Source: Gemmatimonadota bacterium (GTDB lineage: Bacteria; Latescibacterota; UBA2968; UBA8231). Taken from it: DNA of 64,000 nt. Of this stretch, positions 42,804-51,742 are shown one piece after another (within the stretch, counting starts at the first letter, position 1; the number at the start of each line of letters is the position of its first letter). A program made the position numbers and the translations under genes. The stretch spans positions 1-64,000 of the forward strand of contig JABHDC010000154.1 of the NCBI GenBank assembly GCA_018673255.1. Direction: 5' to 3'. The notes beneath the pieces are model-generated. The model saw only the letters and a program-made list of their open reading frames with translations, made no database searches and was not told the DNA's origin.

Positions 42804-44099
42804 TCAGGCGAGAATACCTTGCAGCGCCTCGGCGAGTCGGTCGACCTGTGACTCGTCATTGTAGATGTGAGTGGAGAAACGTAACACGTTGTAGTTCTCA
42901 CCGAGTTGCGATTGAACTTCGGTGAAAGCGTAGGTGCCCTGAGCCACCTTTGCGGCAATTCCGTGTTCGTCCCATAGCTTCTTGTGGATGTCGCTGTTCT
43001 TCATGCCGTCGACACTGAAACTCACGATGCCGCTGCTCAACTCCTGCTGATCCGGCGTCAGTAATGTGAGCCGCGGTATCTGCCGCAGGTGCTCCCTGAC
43101 GCGCCGCGACAGCTGTCGGCATCGCGCTTCGATGCGGGGTTTGCCGATGGCATTGTGGAAGTCGAGGGCGGCGCCGTGGCCGAGGATGCCGGCCACATTG
43201 CGGGTTCCACCAGAGGCCGAGTAGGCATTGTATCCATACATCGTCGACAGGGGATGGATACGGTCCTGCACCTGTTTCCGGACATAGAGGATGCCGGTGC
43301 CCTTGGGTGCCAGGAGCCACTTGTGACTCGAAGAGGCGAGGGCGTCGACGCCAAGGTCCTGCACGTTGACATCGAGCATGCCTGGCGTCTGTGCTGCATC
43401 GCAGACCAGCAGGATGTCGCGTGGGCGTGTGAGGGCGGCGATATCGGCCAGGGGCATCTGCAGACCGGTGATCGTATCCACGTGCATGAAGCTGCAGACC
43501 CGCGTGCGAGGCGTCAGGTGCTGTTCGATGACCTGCAGTAGCTGGGCCTTGTCGCGGACGGGGTTCGGCATCTTGAGGTAGTTGATTTTGACGCCGCGAT
43601 ATTTGCGCAGATACTGCCAGCAGACCATGCCGCCGCCGTGCTCATGGTTCGTTGTCAGGACCTCGTCGCCGGGTGCCAGATCCAGCCCGGTTGCGATGTT
43701 GTTCATGCCCTCTGTGCAGTTGCGCACGAGAGCGACTTCATCCAGACCGGCGCCGATGAAGTCGGCGGCCAGTTGCCGCACCGTCTCCATCTGGCCACCG
43801 AGGCCACCCCAGGTGTTGTGATAGGGATCGGCTTCGAGTTTGGCCAGTGACTGGAGAATGGTGTCGGTGACCACGCGAGGAGAGGCGCCGATGCTGCCAT
43901 TGTTCATGTGGGTGACGCCGTCGGCCAGCTGAAACTCGGTGCGTACTCGCTGCCAGAAGGCCGGGTCGTCCATGTTCAGGCTGCCCAGATCCGTCGTCAG
44001 GCCATCGATCTGCTCACTGCCAGACCGGGTCGCCTCGGACAACATGGGCAGAACCAGTCCCGAGGCCAGCAGTCCCTTGAAGAATGTGCGCCGTTCCAT
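42804..44099 (-). CDS. Tat-exported class V aminotransferase-like PLP enzyme
   Basis: The 431-aa protein begins MERRTFFKGLLASG, a twin-arginine signal (R-R-T-F-F-K), so it is probably exported folded. It belongs to the isopenicillin N epimerase/cysteine desulfurase-like group. Seen are THMNNGSIGASPRVV near residue 63, VRNCTEGMNNIATGL, SFMHVDTITGLQMPL and LVCDAAQTPGMLDV. The PLP lysine lies in SSSHKWLLAPKGTG, followed by SASGGTRNVAGILG. Substrate is unknown. It is divergent from an exported RidA gene 217 bp away, which may act on its products. Confidence 0.87.
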   Translation of the reverse strand: MERRTFFKGLLASGLVLPMLSEATRSGSEQIDGLTTDLGSLNMDDPAFWQRVRTEFQLADGVTHMNNGSIGASPRVVTDTILQSLAKLEADPYHNTWGGLGGQMETVRQLAADFIGAGLDEVALVRNCTEGMNNIATGLDLAPGDEVLTTNHEHGGGMVCWQYLRKYRGVKINYLKMPNPVRDKAQLLQVIEQHLTPRTRVCSFMHVDTITGLQMPLADIAALTRPRDILLVCDAAQTPGMLDVNVQDLGVDALASSSHKWLLAPKGTGILYVRKQVQDRIHPLSTMYGYNAYSASGGTRNVAGILGHGAALDFHNAIGKPRIEARCRQLSRRVREHLRQIPRLTLLTPDQQELSSGIVSFSVDGMKNSDIHKKLWDEHGIAAKVAQGTYAFTEVQSQLGENYNVLRFSTHIYNDESQVDRLAEALQGILA

Positions 44100-44315
44100 C
44101 GCTCCCTATCCCTTCGGTCGTCGGTGTCGACGCAGCTTGGTTGCCACGCACGCACCGAATATCGTCCATGATAGCCAGCAGGGTGGCCAGCGGCAACCGA
44201 TCTGTTCACAGTTGTCGCGATCCACAGGACAGCGTTTGTTTCTCACGTGCGCCATAGAAGCCATCTCCGGCCCATGAATCAGCCTCAGACTCAAATGACA
44301 ACAGGAGAATACAGC

Positions 44316-44828
44316 ATGCGTCGCATCATGCTTTCGGTGTGTCTCACCTTTATCGTCACCACAGCCCTCAGTGCTCAGGAGGCGGTGCCTCTTCGCACAT
44401 TGCCCTTCAGCGCTGCTCGCAAGGCGGGCAATACGTTGTATGTCAGCGGTCAGGTCGCCCGGACCGCGGATGGCGCGGATGTGAAAGAATCTGTCGATGC
44501 CGAGACACGGCAGGTGATGGAAAATGTGGGACGTGTGCTGGCCGCCAATGGCTACACCTTCGACGATGTCGTCAGAGCCACGGTCTGGCTCAATGACATC
44601 GAGGACTACCACGAGATGAACAAGGCCTACGCCTCGTTCTACAAGAATGGCATCTTCCCGGCTCGGGCCTGTGTGGGCGGCGCTCAGATCGTCTTCGATT
44701 TCAAGGTCGAGATCAGCGTCATCGCCTACAAGGAACCGACAGGTGGTCACGACTGTGATGAGCAGGGCTGTAAGCCCGGTGACCACGACAGCGACGAAGG
44801 TCACGAAGAGCATGGCGACCACGACTAA
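44316..44828 (+). CDS. Exported RidA-family protein with His/Asp-rich tail
   Basis: RidA proteins hydrolyse reactive enamine/imine intermediates released by PLP enzymes. The 170-aa product has a Sec signal (MRRIMLSVCLTFIVTTALSAQ) and then a complete RidA domain. Family motifs are FSAARKAGNTLYVSGQ, ETRQVMENVGRVLAANGYTFDDVV and FPARACVGGAQIVFD, with the key Arg present and Glu replaced in the late motif. After residue 143 comes a 27-residue tail rich in His, Asp, Glu and two Cys (HDCDEQGC ... HEEHGDHD), likely metal-binding. AGGAG precedes the ATG. Export and tail are both unusual for this normally cytoplasmic family. Confidence 0.88.
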   Translation: MRRIMLSVCLTFIVTTALSAQEAVPLRTLPFSAARKAGNTLYVSGQVARTADGADVKESVDAETRQVMENVGRVLAANGYTFDDVVRATVWLNDIEDYHEMNKAYASFYKNGIFPARACVGGAQIVFDFKVEISVIAYKEPTGGHDCDEQGCKPGDHDSDEGHEEHGDHD

Positions 44829-44848
44829 GTCGGTTGAGCAAGACAGGT

Positions 44849-44905
44849 AGAGGAAAAGAACGCGGGAGCCTCGGTTTGACCGGGGCTCCCCTGCTCTTTC
44901 TCCTC
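44849..44905 (+). terminator. Terminator after RidA gene
   Basis: A core GGGAGCC/GGCTCCC hairpin is extended outward by imperfect pairing of GAGGAAAAGA with TCTTTCTCCTC. The right side contains CTCTTTCTC rather than a pure T tract. Confidence 0.65.
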
Positions 44906-44999
44906 GAATGCGCATGACAGCCGGCGGGCCACCCATGGCGGATCCATCGATGTCTGATCCATGCCTCCGAGACGCGGTGTGGCCCTGGCACGGTCCGCC

Positions 45000-46025
45000 A
45001 TGTCAGTGAGTGATCCGCACACGGTTCCCACCGATCCCGGTGTGGAATGGGTGAAAGACGAAGCGTCTGTGGTGGAGCCGCCCCCGGACGGGGAGGTCGA
45101 CCCGGTCGCGCAGAACGTCTGGCCGGCATCGGCACGCCGCACCGGTGTCTATGGCGTCGTCACGCCCAATGTGATCCGCCTCCACGACGGCAACTGGCGC
45201 CTGTACTACACTCAGATCCTGCCCCGTCCAGGTCACCCGGCGGGCGCCAATGACTACGACAACTCCACCTCCCGCATCCTGAGTTCCACATCCGCCGATG
45301 GTGTCACCTGGTCTCCGGAGCCTGGCGTGAGGCTGTCTCCGCAAGCGGCCGGTGGCGGCGAATTCAGAGTCGTTTCACCCGAGGTCGTGCCGCTGGGTGA
45401 TGGCAGTGGTGAGCTTCGGATGTACTATGAATGCTGCCCTGGCCCCCAGTCGACGGCCAGTACGATCCGCAGTGCCAGATCCTCGGATGGCGGGGTGAAC
45501 TGGGCTCTGGAGGAAGGGCAGCGACTGGCAGGAGGCGGAAGTTACAATTCACCCCGCGTCGTGGTCCTCGACGATGGACGCTGGCGACTGTACTGCAGTG
45601 ACCGTGGCGTGGGCATTATCAGCTCGATTTCCGCGGATGGCGGGCGGACCTTCCAGCGGGAAGAGGGTATCCGCATAGCCCCCAGCACACCTTTCGAGGC
45701 GGTGACGGCCTTCGCGCCGGAGGTTCTGCGGATCGCTGGGGCGGGGTATCGCATGTACTACGCTGGCTACAGTGCACTGAATCGCGCCTACATCCTCAGC
45801 GCTGTCTCCGAAGATGGTCTTACATGGCACAAACAGCAGCAGCCGGTCATCTCACCGGGTGGCCGTTGGGACGCTGCCAAGTGTTCGGAGATGTGCGTGA
45901 CGTATGTGGGGGATTCAGGCACCAGGCCATCGTATCGACTATTCTACGAGGCCTGTGATGGCACGGCGCCGGACCAACGGGGTGTGTGGCGGATTGCCTC
46001 AGCCACTGCGTCACACACTGGCTGA
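45000..46025 (+). CDS. Five-bladed beta-propeller (glycosidase-like) protein
   Basis: The 341-aa protein has repeated propeller blades of the type found in GH43/GH32-like and sialidase-like proteins: NVIRLHDGNWRLYYTQI, SRILSSTSADGVTWSPE, VVPLGDGSGELRMYYEC, VVVLDDGRWRLYCSD and EVLRIAGAGYRMYYAGY. A final AILSAVS-like strand (YILSAVSEDGLTWHKQ) closes the series. No signal peptide is visible from the ATG at 45000, so it is probably cytoplasmic. Catalytic acids of GH43 could not be assigned, so enzyme or binding function is open. Confidence 0.78.
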   Translation: MSVSDPHTVPTDPGVEWVKDEASVVEPPPDGEVDPVAQNVWPASARRTGVYGVVTPNVIRLHDGNWRLYYTQILPRPGHPAGANDYDNSTSRILSSTSADGVTWSPEPGVRLSPQAAGGGEFRVVSPEVVPLGDGSGELRMYYECCPGPQSTASTIRSARSSDGGVNWALEEGQRLAGGGSYNSPRVVVLDDGRWRLYCSDRGVGIISSISADGGRTFQREEGIRIAPSTPFEAVTAFAPEVLRIAGAGYRMYYAGYSALNRAYILSAVSEDGLTWHKQQQPVISPGGRWDAAKCSEMCVTYVGDSGTRPSYRLFYEACDGTAPDQRGVWRIASATASHTG

Positions 46026-46069
46026 AAAAAGAAAGGACCCCCGGGCTCTTGCCTGAGGGTCCTCTTTAA
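46025..46069. terminator. Bidirectional terminator
   Basis: AGGACCC and GGGTCCT with further inner pairing form a stem flanked by CTTTAAAA on the plus side and TTTCTTTTTT on the minus side. It can serve both the propeller gene and tRNA-Val(GAC). Confidence 0.82.
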
Positions 46070-46071
46070 AA

Positions 46072-46148
46072 TGGTGGGCGATACTGGAATTGAACCAGTG
46101 ACTTCCTGCATGTCAAGCAGGCACTCTAACCATCTGAGCTAATCGCCC
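46072..46148 (-). tRNA. tRNA-Val(GAC)
   Basis: Acceptor GGGCGAT/ATCGCCC, anticodon stem CCTGC/GCAGG and loop TTGACAT give anticodon GAC. CCA is encoded (46072-46074). Confidence 0.96.
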
Positions 46149-46166
46149 ACAAAAAGCAGGTCCAGT

Positions 46167-46194
46167 AAAGTACGGCATCCTCGGAGTGGGTCAA
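46167..46194 (-). promoter_or_regulatory. Predicted promoter of tRNA-Val(GAC)
   Basis: On the minus strand TTGACC (46189-46194) and TACTTT (46167-46172) are 16 bp apart and end 18 bp before the tRNA. The CTCTTGACC context is shared with the promoter of the tRNA pair at 27.9 kb. Confidence 0.7.
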
Positions 46195-46281
46195 GAGACC
46201 GCGGGGGCCCCTGTCAGCATCTGCGCGGGCCAGGAACGTCGATGTCACATGTGAACGATGACCACAATTGGAGACCGTATC

Positions 46282-47331
46282 ATGACCACTTACCGCGTTG
46301 GCCTCGTCGGCTGCGGACGCATGGGAACGACAATCGACGATGAGGTCCGCGATCGCCCCAACAGCGAGTTGTTTCTGCCCTATTCACACGCGGCTGCCGT
46401 CGTCGCCTGCGATCGCACCGATCTGGTTGCCATGTGTGACCCGATGCGGGACCGGGCTGAAGCTGCAGCCAAGCGATATGGGGCCGCTGACGTCTATACT
46501 GATCCCGAGGAGATGATCCGCCAGGAGGGACTCGACATTGTATGCATCGCCACACGTCCCACGCCACATGCGCCGGTGACGATCTTTGCCGCCGAGAATG
46601 GCGTTCGCGCGATCTATTGTGAGAAGCCCCTCTGCAATTCAGCCGACGAGAGCGATGCCATGGGCAGAGCACTGTCAAAACATGGTGTTCGCTTCAACTA
46701 CGGTACACAGCGGCGTTATGTCGCACTGTATCGACAGATGCGGTCGATGGTGGAGGATGGCGAGATCGGCGATCTCCAGGCAGTCGTCGCCCACTGTGGG
46801 GCGAGCAGCGCCCAATGGGGACACACCCATGCGGCGGATATGCTGCTGTTCCTGGCCGGAGATGACGAGGTGGATTTCGTTCAGGGCACGGTCAGGTTCA
46901 CCGATGCGGACTGGGATGGTGATCGGCTGACCATCGATCCGCCGATCGAGCAGGGCTACATCCGTTTCGCTTCGGGTGTGCACGGCCACCTGGTCGCCGC
47001 CGGTGGATATGAGTTTGAGATCAGCGGCAGTGAAGGGAAGCTGCGCACCCTCTCCAATGGCATCGGCTACACGTGGCGTCGATCCGATAGGTATGGCGAG
47101 TTGATCGAGCAACAAGGCACACCGGCCCCAATCGAGAGCGGCACCTTGCGGGCCATCGAGAATCTCGCCTCTGCTCTCGATGACGATTCAGAGACGGCCG
47201 GCGGATTCGAGGTCGCGCAGCGAAGTCAGGAGATCGTCTTCGGGCTGATCGCCTCACAACGGCTGAATGGCGCCCGTGTCGATCTGCCGCTGGCGGACCG
47301 ATCATGGTCGGTCCGGCCAGACAACTACTGA
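46282..47331 (+). CDS. Gfo/Idh/MocA family oxidoreductase
   Basis: The 349-aa protein has the NAD(P)-binding motif VGLVGCGRMG at about residues 5-14. The family lysine is in YCEKPLCNS near residue 120, and the C-terminal alpha/beta domain contains the likely catalytic His in WGHTHAADMLLFL. Such enzymes oxidise or reduce sugars, inositols or related polyols. The ATG at 46282 has GGAG nine bases upstream. No matching sugar operon is adjacent, so the substrate is unknown. Confidence 0.88.
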   Translation: MTTYRVGLVGCGRMGTTIDDEVRDRPNSELFLPYSHAAAVVACDRTDLVAMCDPMRDRAEAAAKRYGAADVYTDPEEMIRQEGLDIVCIATRPTPHAPVTIFAAENGVRAIYCEKPLCNSADESDAMGRALSKHGVRFNYGTQRRYVALYRQMRSMVEDGEIGDLQAVVAHCGASSAQWGHTHAADMLLFLAGDDEVDFVQGTVRFTDADWDGDRLTIDPPIEQGYIRFASGVHGHLVAAGGYEFEISGSEGKLRTLSNGIGYTWRRSDRYGELIEQQGTPAPIESGTLRAIENLASALDDDSETAGGFEVAQRSQEIVFGLIASQRLNGARVDLPLADRSWSVRPDNY

Positions 47332-47412
47332 TGCTCGATCAACCACTGCTGCTGGGTCGACGCGTGGCGTCGGGCCCATCGAGGCTGGAGCGATGCCGAT
47401 GAGCTCAGACCG

Positions 47413-47844
47413 ATGCGCGTGACGATCGTCAGCTTCGTCAAAGGGCGAGGAGACTACACCGAGGCAGAGGAGGAGTTCACACGCCGCCTGTCAGCGCATA
47501 CGCGCCTCGACCAGGAGGTGATCAAGTCTTGGGATCAGCGCACAACGTTGCCGGAACGGCTGACAAAGAGTGGCCATGTCATCGGTCTGTGCATCGACGG
47601 ACGATCCTTTGACTCTCCGGGCCTGGCCCAACACGTGGGACGCCTGCAGCAGCAGGGGCGCTCACATCTCGTCTTTGTGATCGGTGCCGCCGACGGGATG
47701 CCGGCGGCAGTGAATGCCCAGCTGCAGGAACGATGGTCGTTGTCGCCCCTGACCTTCTCGCACGCGCTGGCGCGCCTGCTGCTACTCGAAGTGCTCTACC
47801 GCACTTTCGATCTGCTACATGGAGGCGGGCGGTATCACAAATAG
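47413..47844 (+). CDS. rlmH: 23S rRNA (pseudouridine1915-N3)-methyltransferase
   Basis: RlmH is a SPOUT methyltransferase acting on helix 69 of 23S rRNA. The 143-aa protein has FVIGAADGMPA where the family has the SAM-binding G-G-A-D-G loop. The C-terminal SPLTFSHALARLLLLEVLYR and GGGRYHK are diagnostic. The first residues MRVTIVSFVKGRG are typical of RlmH. It follows the oxidoreductase gene by about 80 bp. Confidence 0.93.
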   Translation: MRVTIVSFVKGRGDYTEAEEEFTRRLSAHTRLDQEVIKSWDQRTTLPERLTKSGHVIGLCIDGRSFDSPGLAQHVGRLQQQGRSHLVFVIGAADGMPAAVNAQLQERWSLSPLTFSHALARLLLLEVLYRTFDLLHGGGRYHK

Positions 47845-47868
47845 CTGACGACACTCCTTCGGATTGTG

Positions 47869-47887
47869 ACCCTCCGAGGAGGGTTTC
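47869..47887 (+). terminator. Possible weak terminator after rlmH
   Basis: ACCCTCC and GGAGGGT form a short stem with a tight loop followed by TTC. It lies between the convergent rlmH and carboxypeptidase genes. Confidence 0.35.
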
Positions 47888-47912
47888 GACCACTGCGACG
47901 AGTGCGTGGATC

Positions 47913-49067
47913 CTAGAAATAGCTCATCAACTTTTCCCAGACGGACATGCGACCGACGGTGCTGCCCGCGACCAGGTGGATCTCGGCGATGAGGCTGTCG
48001 TCGAGGCTGATCGCCAGTTGGCCCAGCGTGTCTCCCTCGGCGACCGGCGCCTCCTGGAGTTCAGGCAGCTGTGCATCCCGGCGCAATCGACGTCGCTCCT
48101 CGGGTGTGAGTACGGCGATGAGGGTGTCGGCGGTCACGGCGGTGACGTCCGGCGACAGGCCCCAGTCCAATGGCACGATCCCGATGGAATCGCCGGCGAT
48201 GACGACGGGTGCTTTGACGAAATTGTTGAATCCCCACGACAGCAGGCGGGCCGTCTCCTTGTCTCGTGCCGACTCGGTGCGACCACCAAGCACAACCGAT
48301 ACCAGGCGCATCTCACGGCGCTTGGCTGTGGCGACCAGATTGAAGCCGGCGCGCTGCGTGAATCCGGTCTTGAGACCATCGAGTCCTGGGAACTTCCGCA
48401 ACAGGCGATTCGTTGCCCACAACTTGAACTTGCCATCGCGGAAGGGTGCCGATCGCTGCGCAGACCACTGCAGGATCTGAGGATGGCGGATCAGGGACAG
48501 CGCAATCTTCGACAGATCCTGTGCACTGGTCACATTGCCGGCGTTGGCTGGCGTGTCATCGAGTCCATGGACATTCACGCATCGGGTGGTGGCCAGCCCC
48601 AGAGACTGAGCCTTGTCGTTCATCAGGTCGACGAAACCCTCTACTGTCCCACCGATATGCTCGGCTACGGCGACGCACGCATCATTGGCGGAGGCGATCA
48701 CGATAGCATGCATCATCTCTTCCAGTGGGAAGACCTCGCCCTCACGCAGGAAAACCTGAGAACCGCCCATGCGACTTGCCCACGCTGAGGTGACGACAGT
48801 GTCCGTCAGGGACAGGCGACCATCCGCCACTGCATCCATGACAACAAGTTGCAGCAGCAACTTCTGCGTGCTCGCCGGTGATCTCGGTTTGTCTGCGTCA
48901 TAGGAGAATAGGATGGTTCCCGTCTCTGCCTCGACGAGAAAGGCAGCGGCAAATGGCGGATCCTCTGCCACGGTGTAGCGGGCGGCGGATGAGGGTCCGC
49001 TGCCGGCCAGAAGAATCACGAGCAGGCAAATTGAGACACAGGCGTACAGATCGCGCGCAGAGCGCAT
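47913..49067 (-). CDS. D-alanyl-D-alanine carboxypeptidase (penicillin-binding protein 5 family)
   Basis: This serine carboxypeptidase trims peptidoglycan pentapeptides in the periplasm. The 384-aa protein has a signal peptide (MRSARDLYACVSICLLVILLA). The active-site tetrad SxxK is in SPASTQKLLLQ, the SxN motif in IASANDACVAVAE, and KTG in LDGLKTGFTQRAG. A C-terminal beta-rich domain follows. The ATG has GGAGG eight bases upstream; the frame continues upstream but the extra residues are not a signal peptide. Confidence 0.93.
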   Translation of the reverse strand: MRSARDLYACVSICLLVILLAGSGPSSAARYTVAEDPPFAAAFLVEAETGTILFSYDADKPRSPASTQKLLLQLVVMDAVADGRLSLTDTVVTSAWASRMGGSQVFLREGEVFPLEEMMHAIVIASANDACVAVAEHIGGTVEGFVDLMNDKAQSLGLATTRCVNVHGLDDTPANAGNVTSAQDLSKIALSLIRHPQILQWSAQRSAPFRDGKFKLWATNRLLRKFPGLDGLKTGFTQRAGFNLVATAKRREMRLVSVVLGGRTESARDKETARLLSWGFNNFVKAPVVIAGDSIGIVPLDWGLSPDVTAVTADTLIAVLTPEERRRLRRDAQLPELQEAPVAEGDTLGQLAISLDDSLIAEIHLVAGSTVGRMSVWEKLMSYF

Positions 49068-49203
49068 CAAACCTCCGAGTGGCAACGAGACGGCAGGGGA
49101 AGAGACAGGATTGAGCAGGCAACTGGCGCCGCTGGCGCAGAGCCGGGGGGACTGAGTAAGATAGCCGTCTACCGCCGACTCCAGCAACCGGATGATCACC
49201 ACC

Positions 49204-50712
49204 ATGAAGCGCGTATTCATTGCCGGGCTCGTCCATGAGACCCACACCTTCCTGACTGAACGAACCGGGCTTGCCGCTTTTGAACAGACACTCTGGGTTC
49301 AGGGCGCTGAGCTGTTGTCACGCTGCGCAGGCGATGCCTCACCGATGGGGGGTGCTCTTGAAGTCGCCGAGGCTCGCCATTGGCGAATCCTGCCATCCTG
49401 CTACGGAGCGGCCATGCCCTCAGGCACGGTGACTGATGACGTTCTGGAGCTGTGGTGGGAGCAGGTGGCCGCAGATCTGTACGAGGCATTGGGTGAGGGG
49501 ATCGATGGTATCCTGCTGATCCTGCATGGGGCGATGGTCTTCGAGGGGCACCCCGATGGGGAGGGTGAGATTCTGCTTCGTATGCGTCGTGCCCTGGCGC
49601 AGCGATTGGGAAGGGAAGAGGCGGCCCGTATTCCGGTGGCTGCCGATCTCGATCTACACGCCAATTTCAGCCACACCATGGCGCAGAATGCGAGCATCTT
49701 CACCGGCTATCGAGAGAATCCCCACACCGATGCGCGTGAGGCCGGCACCAGGGCTGCCCAATTGCTCGACCGCACCATGGTGGAGGGTCTGACGCCGCAG
49801 GTCGTGGCCGTGAAACCGGCCGTCCTCTACAGCCCCAAGGGAACTGCCACGTCAGCCGATCCGGTGCGACAACTGGAAGCCATGGCACGCCATCTTGAGG
49901 CGCAGCATACGGATCTGCTCGAGGTCTGCGTCCTGCCCGGATTCTCCTACGCCGACATCGATTGTGCTGGCGTCTCCATCTGTGCCACCACCGTCGGTGA
50001 TCCGGCACAGGCCCGCACCTGGCTCGAACCGCTGGCGGCTGAGGCGCTGGCCCGGGCACAAGAAGGCAATCCCCTCGATCCGCCGATCGATGAGGTGATG
50101 CCCGAGGCCTTGCAACGAGCGACGGGGCCGATCGGCCTGGTCGAGCCCTCGGACAATATCGGTGGAGGAACACCGGGCGATGGCACGGGAATCCTGGCGG
50201 CATTGCTCAAATACGACGTCCAGAATGCGGCGATCGTCATCAACGATCCTGAAATGGCCGCGGCCTGCCACGGCGTCAGCATCGGGGACAGTCTGCGACT
50301 GAGGATCGGCGGCAAACTGGATCGATTTCACGGGGATCCTATCGAACTGGAGGTAAAACTCGAACACCTCAGCGATGGTCGATTTACCCTCGAAAACGAA
50401 CGGTCACACTTGGCTTCACTCGTGGGCCGGCACGTCGATATGGGCCCGAGTGCCGTGGTTCAACACGGTGGGGTGCGGATCCTGCTGACGAGCCACAAGA
50501 CACCGCCCATGGATCTGGGCCAGTTGCGTAGCCAGGGCATCATCCCGGAAGAGCTCTACATGGTTGGCATCAAGGCCGCCGTATCCCATCGGGCGGCGTA
50601 TGATTCGATTCTCGCCGCGACGTACTACGTGGATACGCCAGGCCTGGGGTCCAGCGATCTGCGTCGTTTTCCTTATGTTCACGTGCCGCGCCCGATGAAA
50701 CCTCTCGATTAG
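49204..50712 (+). CDS. M81 family (MlrC-like) metallopeptidase
   Basis: MlrC-type proteins are zinc enzymes first known from microcystin degradation and widespread in environmental bacteria. The 502-aa protein has FIAGLVHETHTFL at the N terminus, with a conserved His. It also has LLILHGAMVFEG, VAADLDLHANFS and YRENPHTDAREAG, then the C-terminal MlrC domain with DNIGGGTPGDGT. An ATG four codons upstream (49192) is equally possible; neither has a good ribosome-binding site. It is followed after 12 bp by a PhyH-like gene, so they are probably one operon. Substrate unknown. Confidence 0.88.
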   Translation: MKRVFIAGLVHETHTFLTERTGLAAFEQTLWVQGAELLSRCAGDASPMGGALEVAEARHWRILPSCYGAAMPSGTVTDDVLELWWEQVAADLYEALGEGIDGILLILHGAMVFEGHPDGEGEILLRMRRALAQRLGREEAARIPVAADLDLHANFSHTMAQNASIFTGYRENPHTDAREAGTRAAQLLDRTMVEGLTPQVVAVKPAVLYSPKGTATSADPVRQLEAMARHLEAQHTDLLEVCVLPGFSYADIDCAGVSICATTVGDPAQARTWLEPLAAEALARAQEGNPLDPPIDEVMPEALQRATGPIGLVEPSDNIGGGTPGDGTGILAALLKYDVQNAAIVINDPEMAAACHGVSIGDSLRLRIGGKLDRFHGDPIELEVKLEHLSDGRFTLENERSHLASLVGRHVDMGPSAVVQHGGVRILLTSHKTPPMDLGQLRSQGIIPEELYMVGIKAAVSHRAAYDSILAATYYVDTPGLGSSDLRRFPYVHVPRPMKPLD

Positions 50713-50724
50713 GAGACGCCGACT

Positions 50725-51696
50725 GTGACCACTCTGACCGATGCCGGACTGACCTACTCCGGAGATTCCCTCGAGACCGACGCTGACTCGCTGGGAGAGT
50801 TGCGGCGCTCAGATGACATCGCCCACGATGCTGAGGGTCTGCAAGAGCGCATGGCTCAGGATGGCTACCTCTTTCTGCCTGGCCTGCTGGATCGTTCCCA
50901 GGTCATGGACGCCCGCAAGGAAGTCCTTCGACGTCTGGCTTCGCAGGGCATTGTGGACGATGTAGACCACGAGCTGATGGACGGGATCGTGCGGGAGGAT
51001 GCATCGGTCTCTTTCGCGCCGGATCTGGCCCGCGACAACGCCGAGCTGACCCGGGTGGTCTACGATGGTCCGATGATGGACTTCTACGAGAGATTTCTGG
51101 GTGGCCCGGTCCGCCACTTCGACTACACATGGTTCCGGGCCAAGACCCCGGGCACGACCACGGCGACGCAGCCTCACTACGATGTCGTCTACATGGGACG
51201 GGGGACCAAGAATCTGTGGACGTCCTGGACGCCATTGGGCGATGTGCCACTGGATTCCGGCGGCCTGATCGTGCTGGAAGGGTCACACAAGAATGAGGCC
51301 CTGCGCGATGGATACGGCACGACAGATGTGGACAAGTTCTGCGCCAATGAGAACGAGGCGGCGGTCACCGTTGGGCGCGCCCAGGATGAGGGACGCGAGC
51401 TGACGTCGCAGGAGCGCCAGACGATCCACTGGCAGGGGCGCGGCTCGTTTTCCGGCGACGCCGTCGCCACACGAGCCGAATTGGGCGGCCGCTGGTTGAC
51501 CTCGACCTTCGAGGCGGGTGATTTGCTGGTTCTGAGCATATTCATGATGCATGCCAGCACCGACAACCTCAGCTCATCCATCAGGCTGTCGGCCGATACG
51601 CGCTATCAACTCGCCAGCGATCCCGTCGACGAACGCTGGATTGGCGATGACCCGCCATTGCACACAATCCGTGCCAAACGCGGGCTGATCTGCTGA
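50725..51696 (+). CDS. Phytanoyl-CoA dioxygenase (PhyH)-like oxygenase
   Basis: The 323-aa protein belongs to the Fe(II)/2-oxoglutarate oxygenases of the PhyH family. The N-terminal DGYLFLPGLLDRSQVMDAR is typical. The iron-binding HxD is in QPHYDVVYMG, GGLIVLEGSHKNE follows, and the distal His is probably in MMHASTDN. The GTG start has GGAG ten bases upstream. It follows the MlrC-like gene by 12 bp. Such genes are very numerous in Latescibacterota-like genomes. Substrate unknown. Confidence 0.87.
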   Translation: MTTLTDAGLTYSGDSLETDADSLGELRRSDDIAHDAEGLQERMAQDGYLFLPGLLDRSQVMDARKEVLRRLASQGIVDDVDHELMDGIVREDASVSFAPDLARDNAELTRVVYDGPMMDFYERFLGGPVRHFDYTWFRAKTPGTTTATQPHYDVVYMGRGTKNLWTSWTPLGDVPLDSGGLIVLEGSHKNEALRDGYGTTDVDKFCANENEAAVTVGRAQDEGRELTSQERQTIHWQGRGSFSGDAVATRAELGGRWLTSTFEAGDLLVLSIFMMHASTDNLSSSIRLSADTRYQLASDPVDERWIGDDPPLHTIRAKRGLIC

Positions 51697-51742
51697 CCCG
51701 CGTGGGATCAAGTTCGGTGAGCGCTTGGCCGCACCGTGAGAA

